From: Acutalibacter sp. 1XD8-36
Lineage (GTDB): Bacteria > Bacillota > Clostridia > Oscillospirales > Acutalibacteraceae
NCBI RefSeq assembly: GCF_009917525.1
Contig: NZ_QZDU01000003.1
Location: forward strand, 1 to 64,000
Length of the DNA: 64,000 bases
Reading direction: 5' to 3'
A model generated the notes under the pieces. That model had not been told where the DNA came from and made no database searches. It saw nothing but the letters and a program-made list of their open reading frames with translations. This document shows, in pieces, positions 16,648 to 24,632 of this stretch (positions are counted from its first letter, which is position 1; every line of letters starts with the position of its first letter). Position numbers and translations under genes: made by a program.

Positions 16648-17295
16648 CTATTTCAGGACCTTTGAGAACACCATCTGAGATGACTGGGAGAATTTGAGCC
16701 CGGCCTGGCGGGTATAGTCCTGCTCCTCGATGGTGAGGCCGTAGCTGGGCAGGAACTCCTCAAGGAAGTGGTCGGCCTCGGGAAGGTTCATGTCCCGGAT
16801 GTTCTGGATGATGGTGCCCTCGGCCTTGCTGAAATCCAGGTTGCCGCTCTGACGCTCCTCAACACATTTTATCACGGCTGAGATACGGTCCGCGGCCTTT
16901 AGGAGGGGCTTTAGGTCCTGGTCGCCGGGGGCGCTCATGGTCATTATCTCCCTGTAGGCGGGGCGAAGGTCCTCGGGGAGCATGGAGACAAGGTGCTCCA
17001 CAGCCAGGTCCTCCACCTCGGCGTATGCCTTCCTTATCTCCTCCGAGTGGTATTTTACGGGGGTGGGCATATCGCCGGTGATAATCTCAGAGGCGTCATG
17101 CAGCAGGGCCAGGGCGGCGGCGCGCTGGGGGTCGTAGCTTCTGCCGAAGCGCGTATTGCCTATGACGGCCAGGGCGTGGGCGATTATCGCCGTCTCTAAA
17201 GAGTGCTCGGAGAGATTCTCGCTGCGGGTGTTGCGCATGAGGCCCCAGCGGTTTATATACTTCATGCGGGAGAGCATGGCGAAAAAATGATACAT
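16648..17295 (-). CDS. YfbR-like HD-domain 5'-deoxynucleotidase
   Basis: A 215-residue HD protein close to E. coli YfbR, which dephosphorylates deoxynucleoside monophosphates. Family features are HFFAMLSRMKYINRWGLMRN at the N-terminus, the metal His in SEHSLE, and the HD pair in LLHDASEIITGDMPTPVK. The start at 17295 is preferred over the ATG at 17313, because AAGGAG lies just upstream of it and the N-terminus then matches YfbR. First gene of the yfbR-dusB pair. Confidence 0.88.
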   Translation of the reverse strand: MYHFFAMLSRMKYINRWGLMRNTRSENLSEHSLETAIIAHALAVIGNTRFGRSYDPQRAAALALLHDASEIITGDMPTPVKYHSEEIRKAYAEVEDLAVEHLVSMLPEDLRPAYREIMTMSAPGDQDLKPLLKAADRISAVIKCVEERQSGNLDFSKAEGTIIQNIRDMNLPEADHFLEEFLPSYGLTIEEQDYTRQAGLKFSQSSQMVFSKVLK

Positions 17296-17361
17296 TTTCA
17301 GAGGCTCCTTCATCTTTTTCTGCTTTCTTCTTCCTTTGGGCAGGTGTATTAGGCATATACT

Positions 17362-17389
17362 ATTATACTATTTTGCAGAGCCATGTCAA
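17362..17389 (-). promoter_or_regulatory. Promoter of yfbR-dusB
   Basis: On the minus strand TTGACA (17389..17384), 16 bp, TATAAT (17367..17362). Confidence 0.7.
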
Positions 17390-17419
17390 TGCGTGTTATA
17401 TGAAGTCAGTAAAAAAGGC

Positions 17420-17448
17420 TTCCCCCGGGAGGGAGATTGTGGTATAAT
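17420..17448 (+). promoter_or_regulatory. Probable promoter of yfhO-csbB pair
   Basis: TATAAT at 17443-17448 with a poor -35 (TTCCCC, 17420-17425), about 39 bases before the start codon. Confidence 0.45.
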
Positions 17449-17486
17449 ATAAAAATAAAATATGAAATTACTTCGGGGTTGATACT

Positions 17487-20150
17487 ATGGCGATACAGAC
17501 CGCGCGAAAGACCGGATGGCGGGATAACTATTTTCTAAAGGCTTTTCTGTTGGGGCTGGGGCTCTCCTTTACCATATTCCTGCCGTTTATACTGGTGGAC
17601 GGCGGGCGCTTCCTGTTTTACGGTGACTTCAACGTGCAGCAGGTGCCCTTCTACCGCCTGGCCCACGACGCCATACGCTCAGGCAGCTGGGGCTGGAACA
17701 GCCGCACGGACTTGGGGGCAAACTTCATAGGCTCATACTCTTTTTACCTTCTGGGCAGCCCCTTCTTCTGGCTGACAATACCCTTCCCCTCGGAGTGGGT
17801 GCAGTATTTTATGGGCCCGTTGCTCATACTGAAATTTGCCTGCGCTACATTGACCGGCTACATCTATATACACCGCTATACAAAGAGCGGCGACTCGGCG
17901 CTTATAGGAGCGGTGCTCTACGCCTTCTCGGGCTTTTCGGTGTATAATGTGTTCTTTAACCATTTCCATGAGGCCATAGTATTCTTCCCCCTTTTGCTGA
18001 GCGCCTTGGACGAGTATATGTACAGGCGGCGCAGGGGGGTGTTTGCCCTGGCGGTATTCGCCTGCTGCCTTGTGAACTATTATTTCTTTGTGGGCATGGT
18101 AACCTTTACTCTAATATACTTCTTCCTGCGGCTTATCTGCGGGAGCTGGCGGATATCCGTGCGCGATTTCCTGCTGCTGGGGCTGGAGGCCGTGCTGGGG
18201 GTGGCGCTGTCTGGGGTGCTGCTGGTGCCGTCCGTGCTGGCGGTGATACAGAATAACCGGGTATCGAACCCCATAAACGGCTGGAACGGAGTGCTCTATA
18301 ACCGCAACCAGAGGTACATGCACATAATCGAGTGCTTCTTCTTCCCGCCGGACCTTCCAGCAAGGCCGAACTTTACACCGGACTCCGAGTCAAAGTGGTC
18401 CTCATTAGGGGCCTGGCTGCCACTCTTTGGGATGACCGGTGTTATCGGCTGGCTCCAGCTTCGGCGGAAGCACTGGCTGAAGAAAATGCTGTGGGTGCTG
18501 TTTACCATGGCATTAGTACCGTTTTTAAACGCCTCCTTCCAGCTGATGAACTCGGCGTATTACGCCAGATGGTTTTATATGCTCACGCTGATGATGTCCC
18601 TGGCGACGGTGCTGGCCCTTGAGAATGAGAGGGTGAACTGGCGCAGGGCTGTTGTATGGAATTTCACTATTGTGACAGCCATAGCGGGGGTGATAGGCTT
18701 TATGCCCGCAAAGGAGAACGTGGACGGCGTTGAGAGCTGGTCATGGGGGCTGATGGACTACCCCACCCGATTCTGGAGCTATGTGGCTGTCTCCCTTATA
18801 TGCCTGGGGCTGGTGGTGTACCTGTTCATGTTCTGCAAGAGCCGCAAGGCCTTTAAGAGGGGGGCCTTCGGCTGCCTGTCCGTTGTGACGGTGCTCTACT
18901 CCATCTACTTTATATCCCTTGGCAAGACCCAGTCGGACTATACCTGGGACCACCTGATACCCTATCAGCTTAACGGCGGCGTAAACGTGCCGCTGACGGA
19001 CCTGCAGGTCTGCCGCTCGGATTTTTATGAGTCCATAGACAACGCGGCGATGTTCTGGCAGATACCCAGTATCCAGGCCTTCCACAGCATTGTGCCCGGG
19101 TCGGTGATGGAGTTCTATGATTCTATAGGTGTGCAGCGGGACGTGGGCTCGCGGCCCAAAGTGAGCCACTACGGTATAAGGGGCCTGCTCTCCGTGCACT
19201 GGCTCTTTGACGACGACTCCGACGGGGAGTATTTCGCCGGCAGGGAGATGGACGAGACCTCCATGCCCGGCTGGGCGTATTACGGCAATGCCAACGGATA
19301 TGATATATGGGAGAACGAATTCTATGTGCCCATGGGCTTTACCTATGAGTACTATCTCCCAAGAAGCGAGTATGAGGAGATGTCAAAGGGCAGCGACACC
19401 GCTGTGGGGCATAGGGAGCTCTCCATGCTCCGGGCGCTTGTAGTTGAGGATGAGGATGTGCCGAAGGTGGAGGGGCTTTTGGAGCTGCTGCCGGAGGATA
19501 TGCGGCACTTCAGCGAGCGGGGGTATATGGACGACTGCCTGGAGCGGGCCGCGGAAGCCTGTAAGGACTTCGGGTACAGCAGCTCGGGTTTCTCGGCGGA
19601 AATAGACACCCGGGGGGACGAGATGGTGTTCTTCAGCGTGCCATATGAGCCGGGCTGGAGCGCCAGGGTAAATGGCCAGGAGGCAGAGATACTGAGGGTG
19701 AACGTGGGCTTTATGGCCGTGGCCGTGCCCGGCGGGGAGAGCGTCAGGATAGACTTTACCTATGAGACCCCGGGGCTTGCCCTTGGGCTGGCCCTGAGCA
19801 TACTGGCCCTGATGGGTATAATCGCCTATTTCTCCATACTGAAGAGAATGCCGGAGCGCGGCGGGCCAAAGTACCCGAAGCTCATGCGGTCGGGGAACGT
19901 CCCGGGCTGGGCCAAGAAGAACGGCGTGGCGGCACAGAGGCCCATAAGATTGAGGCGCAAGCCAAAGCGGGCGCCGGCGCTGCCTCCCAGGGCACCGGCA
20001 CGGCCTGTGCGCCCGGAGCCGCCGAAGGAGCAGGAGGAGAAGAGAGAGCAGGCACCAAAAAGGCTGCAGCCAAGGCCCTGGCCCCAGTTCGACGGGCCGG
20101 AGCACGGGGAGGCCCCTGAGACTGAGCAGAAGGAGGACAACGAAGAATGA
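17487..20150 (+). CDS. YfhO-family membrane glycosyltransferase
   Basis: An 887-residue polytopic membrane protein with roughly a dozen hydrophobic segments over residues 18-490, a large extracytoplasmic domain (about 490-755), a last membrane helix near 758-780, and a Pro/Arg/Lys-rich cytoplasmic tail to the end. The start (FLLGLGLSFTIFLPF) and the FYGDFNVQQVPFYRLAHDAI loop are typical of YfhO. In B. subtilis YfhO works with CsbB to decorate lipoteichoic acid with GlcNAc. The next gene is a CsbB-like glycosyltransferase overlapping by 4 bases, which supports the same type of pathway here. The long tail is unusual. Confidence 0.8.
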   Translation: MAIQTARKTGWRDNYFLKAFLLGLGLSFTIFLPFILVDGGRFLFYGDFNVQQVPFYRLAHDAIRSGSWGWNSRTDLGANFIGSYSFYLLGSPFFWLTIPFPSEWVQYFMGPLLILKFACATLTGYIYIHRYTKSGDSALIGAVLYAFSGFSVYNVFFNHFHEAIVFFPLLLSALDEYMYRRRRGVFALAVFACCLVNYYFFVGMVTFTLIYFFLRLICGSWRISVRDFLLLGLEAVLGVALSGVLLVPSVLAVIQNNRVSNPINGWNGVLYNRNQRYMHIIECFFFPPDLPARPNFTPDSESKWSSLGAWLPLFGMTGVIGWLQLRRKHWLKKMLWVLFTMALVPFLNASFQLMNSAYYARWFYMLTLMMSLATVLALENERVNWRRAVVWNFTIVTAIAGVIGFMPAKENVDGVESWSWGLMDYPTRFWSYVAVSLICLGLVVYLFMFCKSRKAFKRGAFGCLSVVTVLYSIYFISLGKTQSDYTWDHLIPYQLNGGVNVPLTDLQVCRSDFYESIDNAAMFWQIPSIQAFHSIVPGSVMEFYDSIGVQRDVGSRPKVSHYGIRGLLSVHWLFDDDSDGEYFAGREMDETSMPGWAYYGNANGYDIWENEFYVPMGFTYEYYLPRSEYEEMSKGSDTAVGHRELSMLRALVVEDEDVPKVEGLLELLPEDMRHFSERGYMDDCLERAAEACKDFGYSSSGFSAEIDTRGDEMVFFSVPYEPGWSARVNGQEAEILRVNVGFMAVAVPGGESVRIDFTYETPGLALGLALSILALMGIIAYFSILKRMPERGGPKYPKLMRSGNVPGWAKKNGVAAQRPIRLRRKPKRAPALPPRAPARPVRPEPPKEQEEKREQAPKRLQPRPWPQFDGPEHGEAPETEQKEDNEE

Positions 20151-21121
20151 GCCCTACAGTATATTTCGTAATACCCTGCTATAACGAGGAGGAGGTGCTG
20201 CCGGAGACCGTGCGGCGGCTGACGGAGAAGCTGCGTTCGATGGAGGAGAGCGGCCTTGCCGGCAGTAAGAGCCGTATGCTTCTGGTGGACGACGGCAGCA
20301 AGGACAGTACCTGGGAAATAATCTCCGGGATGAACAGGGAAAACCCCTATGTCGAGGGGGTGAAGCTGGCGCATAACAGGGGGCACCAGAACGCCCTGCT
20401 CTGCGGGCTGATGACCGCCAAGGAATACTGCGATTGCGCCATAAGCCTGGACGCCGACCTGCAGGACGATGTGGACGCTCTGGACAGGTTTGTGGAGAAA
20501 TATCTTGAGGGCTGCGACGTTGTGTACGGAGTGAGGAACAAGCGGGAGACGGACACATGGTTTAAGCGCACCACGGCGGAGGGCTTCTATAAAGCCATGA
20601 AGCTTTTGGGGGTGGATATTGTCTTTAACCATGCGGACTACAGGCTTATGAGCAAAAGGGCGCTGGAGGGCCTTGGGGAGTACAGGGAGGTGAACCTGTT
20701 TTTAAGGGGCATTGTGCCCCTTATAGGCTACCGCAGCGACTATGTGTATTATGACAGGCACGAGAGGTTTGCGGGGGAGTCTAAGTACCCCTTAAAGAAG
20801 ATGATAGCCCTGGCTCTGGACGGCATTTCAAGCTTCAGCGTGAAGCCACTGAAGCTTATCTCAAACTTCGGGATACTGGTGTCGGTGCTCAGCGTGTTCG
20901 GGCTCCTGTATGCGCTGATATCCTATTTCGCAGGGCTCGCCGTGTCCGGCTGGACGGCTATTGTCTGCTCCATATGGCTTTTGGGCGGGCTTCAGATGCT
21001 GTGCCTTGGAGTTGTGGGCGGGTATATCGGCAAGATATACAGCGAGGTGAAGGCGAGGCCCAGGTACAGGGTAGAGGAGCATTTGAGAAATACTGAGAAA
21101 CCCCTTGACAAAGGGGAGTAA
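20147..21121 (+). CDS. CsbB/GtrB-like polyprenyl-phosphate glycosyltransferase
   Basis: A 324-residue family-2 glycosyltransferase. The N-terminal GT-A domain shows VIPCYNEEEVLP, LLVDDGSKDSTW and SLDADLQDD, and the metal/substrate segment continues with a late HERFAGESKYPLKK. Two C-terminal membrane helices span about residues 240-300. The family charges undecaprenyl phosphate with a sugar at the inner membrane face for later transfer outside. ATGA overlap with yfhO indicates coupled synthesis. Which sugar is used cannot be read from sequence. Confidence 0.85.
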   Translation: MSPTVYFVIPCYNEEEVLPETVRRLTEKLRSMEESGLAGSKSRMLLVDDGSKDSTWEIISGMNRENPYVEGVKLAHNRGHQNALLCGLMTAKEYCDCAISLDADLQDDVDALDRFVEKYLEGCDVVYGVRNKRETDTWFKRTTAEGFYKAMKLLGVDIVFNHADYRLMSKRALEGLGEYREVNLFLRGIVPLIGYRSDYVYYDRHERFAGESKYPLKKMIALALDGISSFSVKPLKLISNFGILVSVLSVFGLLYALISYFAGLAVSGWTAIVCSIWLLGGLQMLCLGVVGGYIGKIYSEVKARPRYRVEEHLRNTEKPLDKGE

Positions 21122-21133
21122 ATGGTGTAAAAT
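21105..21133 (+). promoter_or_regulatory. Promoter of infC-rpmI-rplT
   Basis: TTGACA (21105-21110), 17 bp, TAAAAT (21128-21133) with an upstream TG. The -35 lies inside the end of the glycosyltransferase gene. Confidence 0.8.
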
Positions 21134-21139
21134 ATTTGA

Positions 21140-21285
21140 GGAAAAGAAAGAGGGAGGTACTTCTTCCCCACCCCTGGCGCTTTCATGCGCCATAGGTCAA
21201 TACGGTATGAAGGCCCTGCTTTCGGGCCCTTATGTAATGTGTTGATTCTGCGGGTGGAGTGCGTTCCACCCGCTTTTTCCGTAAG
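21140..21285 (+). ncRNA. infC operon leader (L20 leader-like)
   Basis: A roughly 160-base 5' UTR with several short stems (GGCGC..GCGCC near 21174-21193, GGCCC..GGGCCC near 21210-21230) ends in a strong terminator before infC. In Firmicutes this position holds the L20 leader, where excess L20 promotes termination. Identity rests on position and the terminator; no covariance check was possible. Confidence 0.6.
21250..21278 (+). terminator. Attenuator in the infC leader
   Basis: GCGGGTGGA (21250-21258) pairs perfectly with TCCACCCGC (21265-21273), followed by TTTTT. It lies upstream of infC, so it is a regulatory terminator. Confidence 0.8.
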
Positions 21286-21303
21286 GACTGAGGATATCGC
21301 TTG

Positions 21304-21837
21304 ATGGAGGTGCTGAACATTAGCAGCAAGGAACTGCAGATTAACGAACAAATCCGCGACAGGGAAATCAGGGTCATCGATTCCGACGGCTCCCAGCTGG
21401 GGATAATGCCGTCGAAAAAGGCTATGGAGCTCGCGGAGCAGAAGAATCTGGACCTGGTGAAGATTGCCCCCCAGGCGACCCCGCCTGTGTGCAAGATTAT
21501 CGACTACGGCAAGTACCGCTTCGAGCAGAGCAAGCGGGAGAAGGAGCAGCGCAAGAACCAGAGGGTGGTGGAAATCAAAGAGGTGAGGCTGTCGCTGAAC
21601 ATCGACACCCACGACTTTGAGACAAAGAAAAACCATGCCCTGCGCTTTATTGCCGAGGGAAACAAGGTCAAGGCCTCTATCCGTTTCAGGGGCCGCGAGA
21701 TGGGCCATCCGGAGCTGGGGCAGGAGATAATGAAACGCTTCGCCGAGGCCATGGAGGAAGCTGCCAACGTGGAGCGCCAGCCGAAGCTGGAGGGGCGCAC
21801 CATGCTGATGTTCTTGGCGCCTAAGCCGACAAAGTAA
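21304..21837 (+). CDS. infC: Translation initiation factor IF-3
   Basis: IF-3, about 172-177 residues; it binds the 30S subunit and checks start-codon pairing. Family motifs are INEQIRDREIRVI, PPVCKIIDYGKYRFEQ and the C-terminal KKNHALRFIAEGNKVK. Start choice is open. TTG 21301/ATG 21304 have GAGGA at 21290-21294. A second ribosome site, GGAGGT (21306-21311), is 7 bases from ATT 21319, and an ATT start gives ISSKELQINE, like the AUU start of B. subtilis infC used for self-regulation. First gene of the infC-rpmI-rplT operon. Confidence 0.96.
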   Translation: MEVLNISSKELQINEQIRDREIRVIDSDGSQLGIMPSKKAMELAEQKNLDLVKIAPQATPPVCKIIDYGKYRFEQSKREKEQRKNQRVVEIKEVRLSLNIDTHDFETKKNHALRFIAEGNKVKASIRFRGREMGHPELGQEIMKRFAEAMEEAANVERQPKLEGRTMLMFLAPKPTK

Positions 21838-21893
21838 GCCGCCCGACCCCTTTAAGCCGGGGAGGGGCGCTTAAGATTAAGGAGGAATAAAGT

Positions 21894-22097
21894 ATGCCTA
21901 AACTGAAGACTCACAGCGGCGCTAAAAAGCGCTTCAAGCTCTCGAAAAACGGCAAGGTGATTCGCGCCCATGCGTTCACCAGCCACCTGTTCAACGGCCA
22001 CGGAAAGACCCCTAAGGTCAAGCGCCACGCAAGGGGCACCACTGTTACCGACAAGACCAACACTGCCGCTGTCAAGCGGATGCTGCCCTATAAATAA
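21894..22097 (+). CDS. rpmI: Ribosomal protein L35
   Basis: A 67-residue basic protein of the large subunit. MPKLKTHSGAKKRFK and the RAHAFTSHL segment are diagnostic. AAGGAGGAA precedes the ATG. Second gene of the operon, 56 bases after infC. Confidence 0.97.
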   Translation: MPKLKTHSGAKKRFKLSKNGKVIRAHAFTSHLFNGHGKTPKVKRHARGTTVTDKTNTAAVKRMLPYK

Positions 22098-22182
22098 GAG
22101 ACAGGGAAACTGCGAATCAAATTGGAACATGCTCCGGGCCGGATAAGGGGCCCCGGGCAGGCCGGGAAAGGATTGAGAAGCT

Positions 22183-22536
22183 ATGGCAAGAGTAAAGGGC
22201 GCGATGATGACGCGCAAGAGAAGGAAAAAGGTACTGAAGCTGGCGAAGGGATACTGGGGTGCAAAAAGCCGCCACTTTAAAATGGCCAAACAGGCCGTAA
22301 TGAAGTCCGGCAACTATGCCTACATCGGCCGCAAGCAGCGTAAGCGCGACTTTAGGCGCCTGTGGATTACCCGCATTTCCGCGGGCTGCCACATGAACGG
22401 CACTAACTACTCCACCTTTATGAACGGACTGAAGAAGGCCGGGGTAACGCTGAACCGGAAGATGCTTTCCGAGATCGCCATTGCCGACCCTCAGGGCTTT
22501 ACCGCCCTGGTGGAGAAGGCCAAGGCAGCACTGTAA
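22183..22536 (+). CDS. rplT: Ribosomal protein L20
   Basis: A 117-residue 23S-rRNA-binding assembly protein, with [34 protein letters not shown] and the C-terminal zinc-free globular domain. In Firmicutes L20 represses its own operon by binding the infC leader. The 85-base gap before it contains a GC-rich hairpin (CCGGGCC ... GGGGCCCCGGGC), a possible internal control site. Confidence 0.97.
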   Translation: MARVKGAMMTRKRRKKVLKLAKGYWGAKSRHFKMAKQAVMKSGNYAYIGRKQRKRDFRRLWITRISAGCHMNGTNYSTFMNGLKKAGVTLNRKMLSEIAIADPQGFTALVEKAKAAL

Positions 22537-22563
22537 ATTGCCCGCCGCGCCATGCGGCACCCG

Positions 22564-22593
22564 CGCCTGAGGCTCTCTGCCTTGGGCGTTTGT
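22564..22593 (+). terminator. Possible terminator after rplT
   Basis: CGCCTGAGGC (22564-22573) pairs with GCCTTGGGCG (22579-22588), including two G-U pairs, followed by a short TTTGT. Confidence 0.4.
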
Positions 22594-22662
22594 ATTCCTG
22601 CCGGAAGGAGCGGGACTGCGCCGCGCCGGTTTCGGCTAGTTTCCTGAGGAAGGAGAAGGCCT

Positions 22663-23466
22663 ATGGAGACCATAACCAGCCGCCGCAACCCTGTTATAAG
22701 GGCCGCGGCGGGGCTGCTGGGTTCACCCAGGGAGCGCCGGGAGCGCCGGGAGTTCATCTGTGAGGGGGCCAGGCTCTGCCGTGACGCGGCGGCGTCTGGC
22801 GTAAGGATAAAGGCCTGCTTTTTTACACCGAAGGCCGGGGAAAAGTACAGGGAGTACCTTGAGCCGGTGCTGAAGGCTGCGGGGGCTGGATACATGATAG
22901 AGGAGCCGGTGGCGGCTCTGCTCTCGGACACCAAGCACCACCAGGGGGTTTTCTGCCTGTGCGCCTGGCCGGAATGGAAGCAGGCCGGTCCCGGGGGGCC
23001 GTGCCTGGTGCTTGAGAACATACAGGACCCGGGGAATCTGGGGACTATCCTCCGGACAGCCGAGGCTCTGGGGCGGTACAGGGTCTTCCTGCTGGGGGAC
23101 TGCTGCGACCCGCTTTCGCCGAAGGCCCTGCGTGCGTCTATGGGCGCGGCCTTCCGGCTGGGGCTTGGCGCTGAGAGCTCCGCCGGGAAGCTTTTAGGGC
23201 GGCTCAGAGCCGAGGGCTATAGAACCCACGGGGCGGTGCCTGACAGCGGGGCACTGCTGGTCACCGGCATAGACTTTGGAAGCGGGCTGCACGCGGTGCT
23301 CATCGGCAATGAGGGCAGCGGGCTTATGGAGGGGACCGCCGGACTCTGTGACGACCTTATCACCATACCCATGGGAGGGCGGGCAGAGTCCCTGAACGCG
23401 GCGGCTGCGGCTACGGTGCTCATGTGGGAGCTCAGCCGCGGCAGTATGAAGGGAGGCGTATCCTGA
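22663..23466 (+). CDS. TrmH/SpoU-family RNA 2'-O-methyltransferase
   Basis: A 267-residue SPOUT methyltransferase. The N-terminal substrate-binding part begins ITSRRNPVIRAAAGLL, and the catalytic part carries the three SpoU motifs: LENIQDPGNLGTILRTAEA, VLIGNEGSGL and IPMGGRAESLNAAAAATVL (split across about residues 120-255). It methylates a ribose in rRNA or tRNA; the exact target is not predictable. This gene commonly follows the rplT operon in Firmicutes. It ends 1 base before dprA starts. Confidence 0.9.
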   Translation: METITSRRNPVIRAAAGLLGSPRERRERREFICEGARLCRDAAASGVRIKACFFTPKAGEKYREYLEPVLKAAGAGYMIEEPVAALLSDTKHHQGVFCLCAWPEWKQAGPGGPCLVLENIQDPGNLGTILRTAEALGRYRVFLLGDCCDPLSPKALRASMGAAFRLGLGAESSAGKLLGRLRAEGYRTHGAVPDSGALLVTGIDFGSGLHAVLIGNEGSGLMEGTAGLCDDLITIPMGGRAESLNAAAAATVLMWELSRGSMKGGVS

Positions 23467-23467
23467 G

Positions 23468-24628
23468 TTGGAAAATATAGTATTTTGGATGTGGGCCCAG
23501 CAGGCCTTCGGGGTGGGGAGCGGCAGGCCATGGCATATTTATAAGAGCTTTCCCGGCGGGCTTGAGGGCTTCTATAGAGAGGGTGCAAGGTGCTGGAACA
23601 GGCTTGACTATGTGTCCGAGTCCCAGGCGGCGGCACTGGCGGCCTGCACCCTTGAGGAGGCCATGGTGCGCCTGGACTGCGCCATGAGGCTGGGCTGGCA
23701 GGTGGTAACGCCGGAGTGTGAGCAATATCCCGGGGAACTGAGGAATATTTCTGACCCTCCTGCGGTACTGTATAGTAAGGGCGCGAAGCTCGGGGAGCTT
23801 TCGGGGCCGAGGATAGCGGTGGTGGGCGCGAGAAAGGCCGTGCCCGAGAGCCTTGACGCTGCAAGGGGCATTTGCTACAGGATTTCAATGTCCGGCGGCA
23901 CGGTAGTCACCGGGGAGGCCTCGGGAGTGGACGGCTGCGCCATGGAGGGGGTCATAAGCGCCAGGGGCAGGGCGGCCTGCGTCCTGGCGGTGGACCTTAC
24001 AAGCTCCTATATGGCCACGACCAGCCATCTGCGAAAAAAGATTTTAGACCTGGGCGGAACGCTTATTACAGAGTATTTCTCCCAGAATAAGCCGGACAGG
24101 GGCGGGTTCCAGCTGCGCAACAGGCTGATAACCGGGCTCTGCCGGAAGGTGGTGCTTGTGCAGGCGGCTGAGAAAAGCGGCACGATGATATACGCCCGCC
24201 ACGCCGCGAAGCAGGGCCGGGAGCTTTTTGTGTTCCCGGGGCCTGAGGATGCTGAGGAATTTGCCGGGAGCAGGAGGCTGCTTAAAGAGGGGGCCTCCCC
24301 GGTAATTACAGGCGGCGAGGTGCTGGGGGCAGGCGCGCCGGCTGAAGGGCCCGGGCCAGCGATAGCCGAGCCGGCTTTTCAGGAGGCGCCGCCGGGCAGG
24401 GAGGAGCCTTCTGTGAAGGGGCTGCCTTCGGAGCAGCAGGCGGTGCTTGACATGCTATATGGCGGGGAACGGACCGTGGACGAGCTTGCAGAGGGCTGCG
24501 GCATGGAGGCCGGGAAGCTTTTAAGGCTGCTCACCCGCATGGAGCTTGCAGGGCAGATAGAGAGCGCACCGGGGCGCAGGTACCGGCGGCTGGCAGCCCG
24601 AAAATTTAAGAATAAAGGAAACGGATAG
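23468..24628 (+). CDS. dprA: DNA-processing protein DprA/Smf
   Basis: A 386-residue protein with a Rossmann-fold DprA domain (IAVVGARKAVPES, VVTGEASGVDGCAMEGVI, TEYFSQ, FQLRNRLITGLCRKVVLVQA) and a C-terminal winged-helix of the DprA type (about residues 325-380). It loads RecA on incoming single strands during transformation. The start is TTG 23468 with GGGAGG near 23452; no better ATG exists. In the usual DprA-topA order: topA follows 4 bases later. Confidence 0.93.
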   Translation: MENIVFWMWAQQAFGVGSGRPWHIYKSFPGGLEGFYREGARCWNRLDYVSESQAAALAACTLEEAMVRLDCAMRLGWQVVTPECEQYPGELRNISDPPAVLYSKGAKLGELSGPRIAVVGARKAVPESLDAARGICYRISMSGGTVVTGEASGVDGCAMEGVISARGRAACVLAVDLTSSYMATTSHLRKKILDLGGTLITEYFSQNKPDRGGFQLRNRLITGLCRKVVLVQAAEKSGTMIYARHAAKQGRELFVFPGPEDAEEFAGSRRLLKEGASPVITGGEVLGAGAPAEGPGPAIAEPAFQEAPPGREEPSVKGLPSEQQAVLDMLYGGERTVDELAEGCGMEAGKLLRLLTRMELAGQIESAPGRRYRRLAARKFKNKGNG

Positions 24629-24632
24629 ATAT

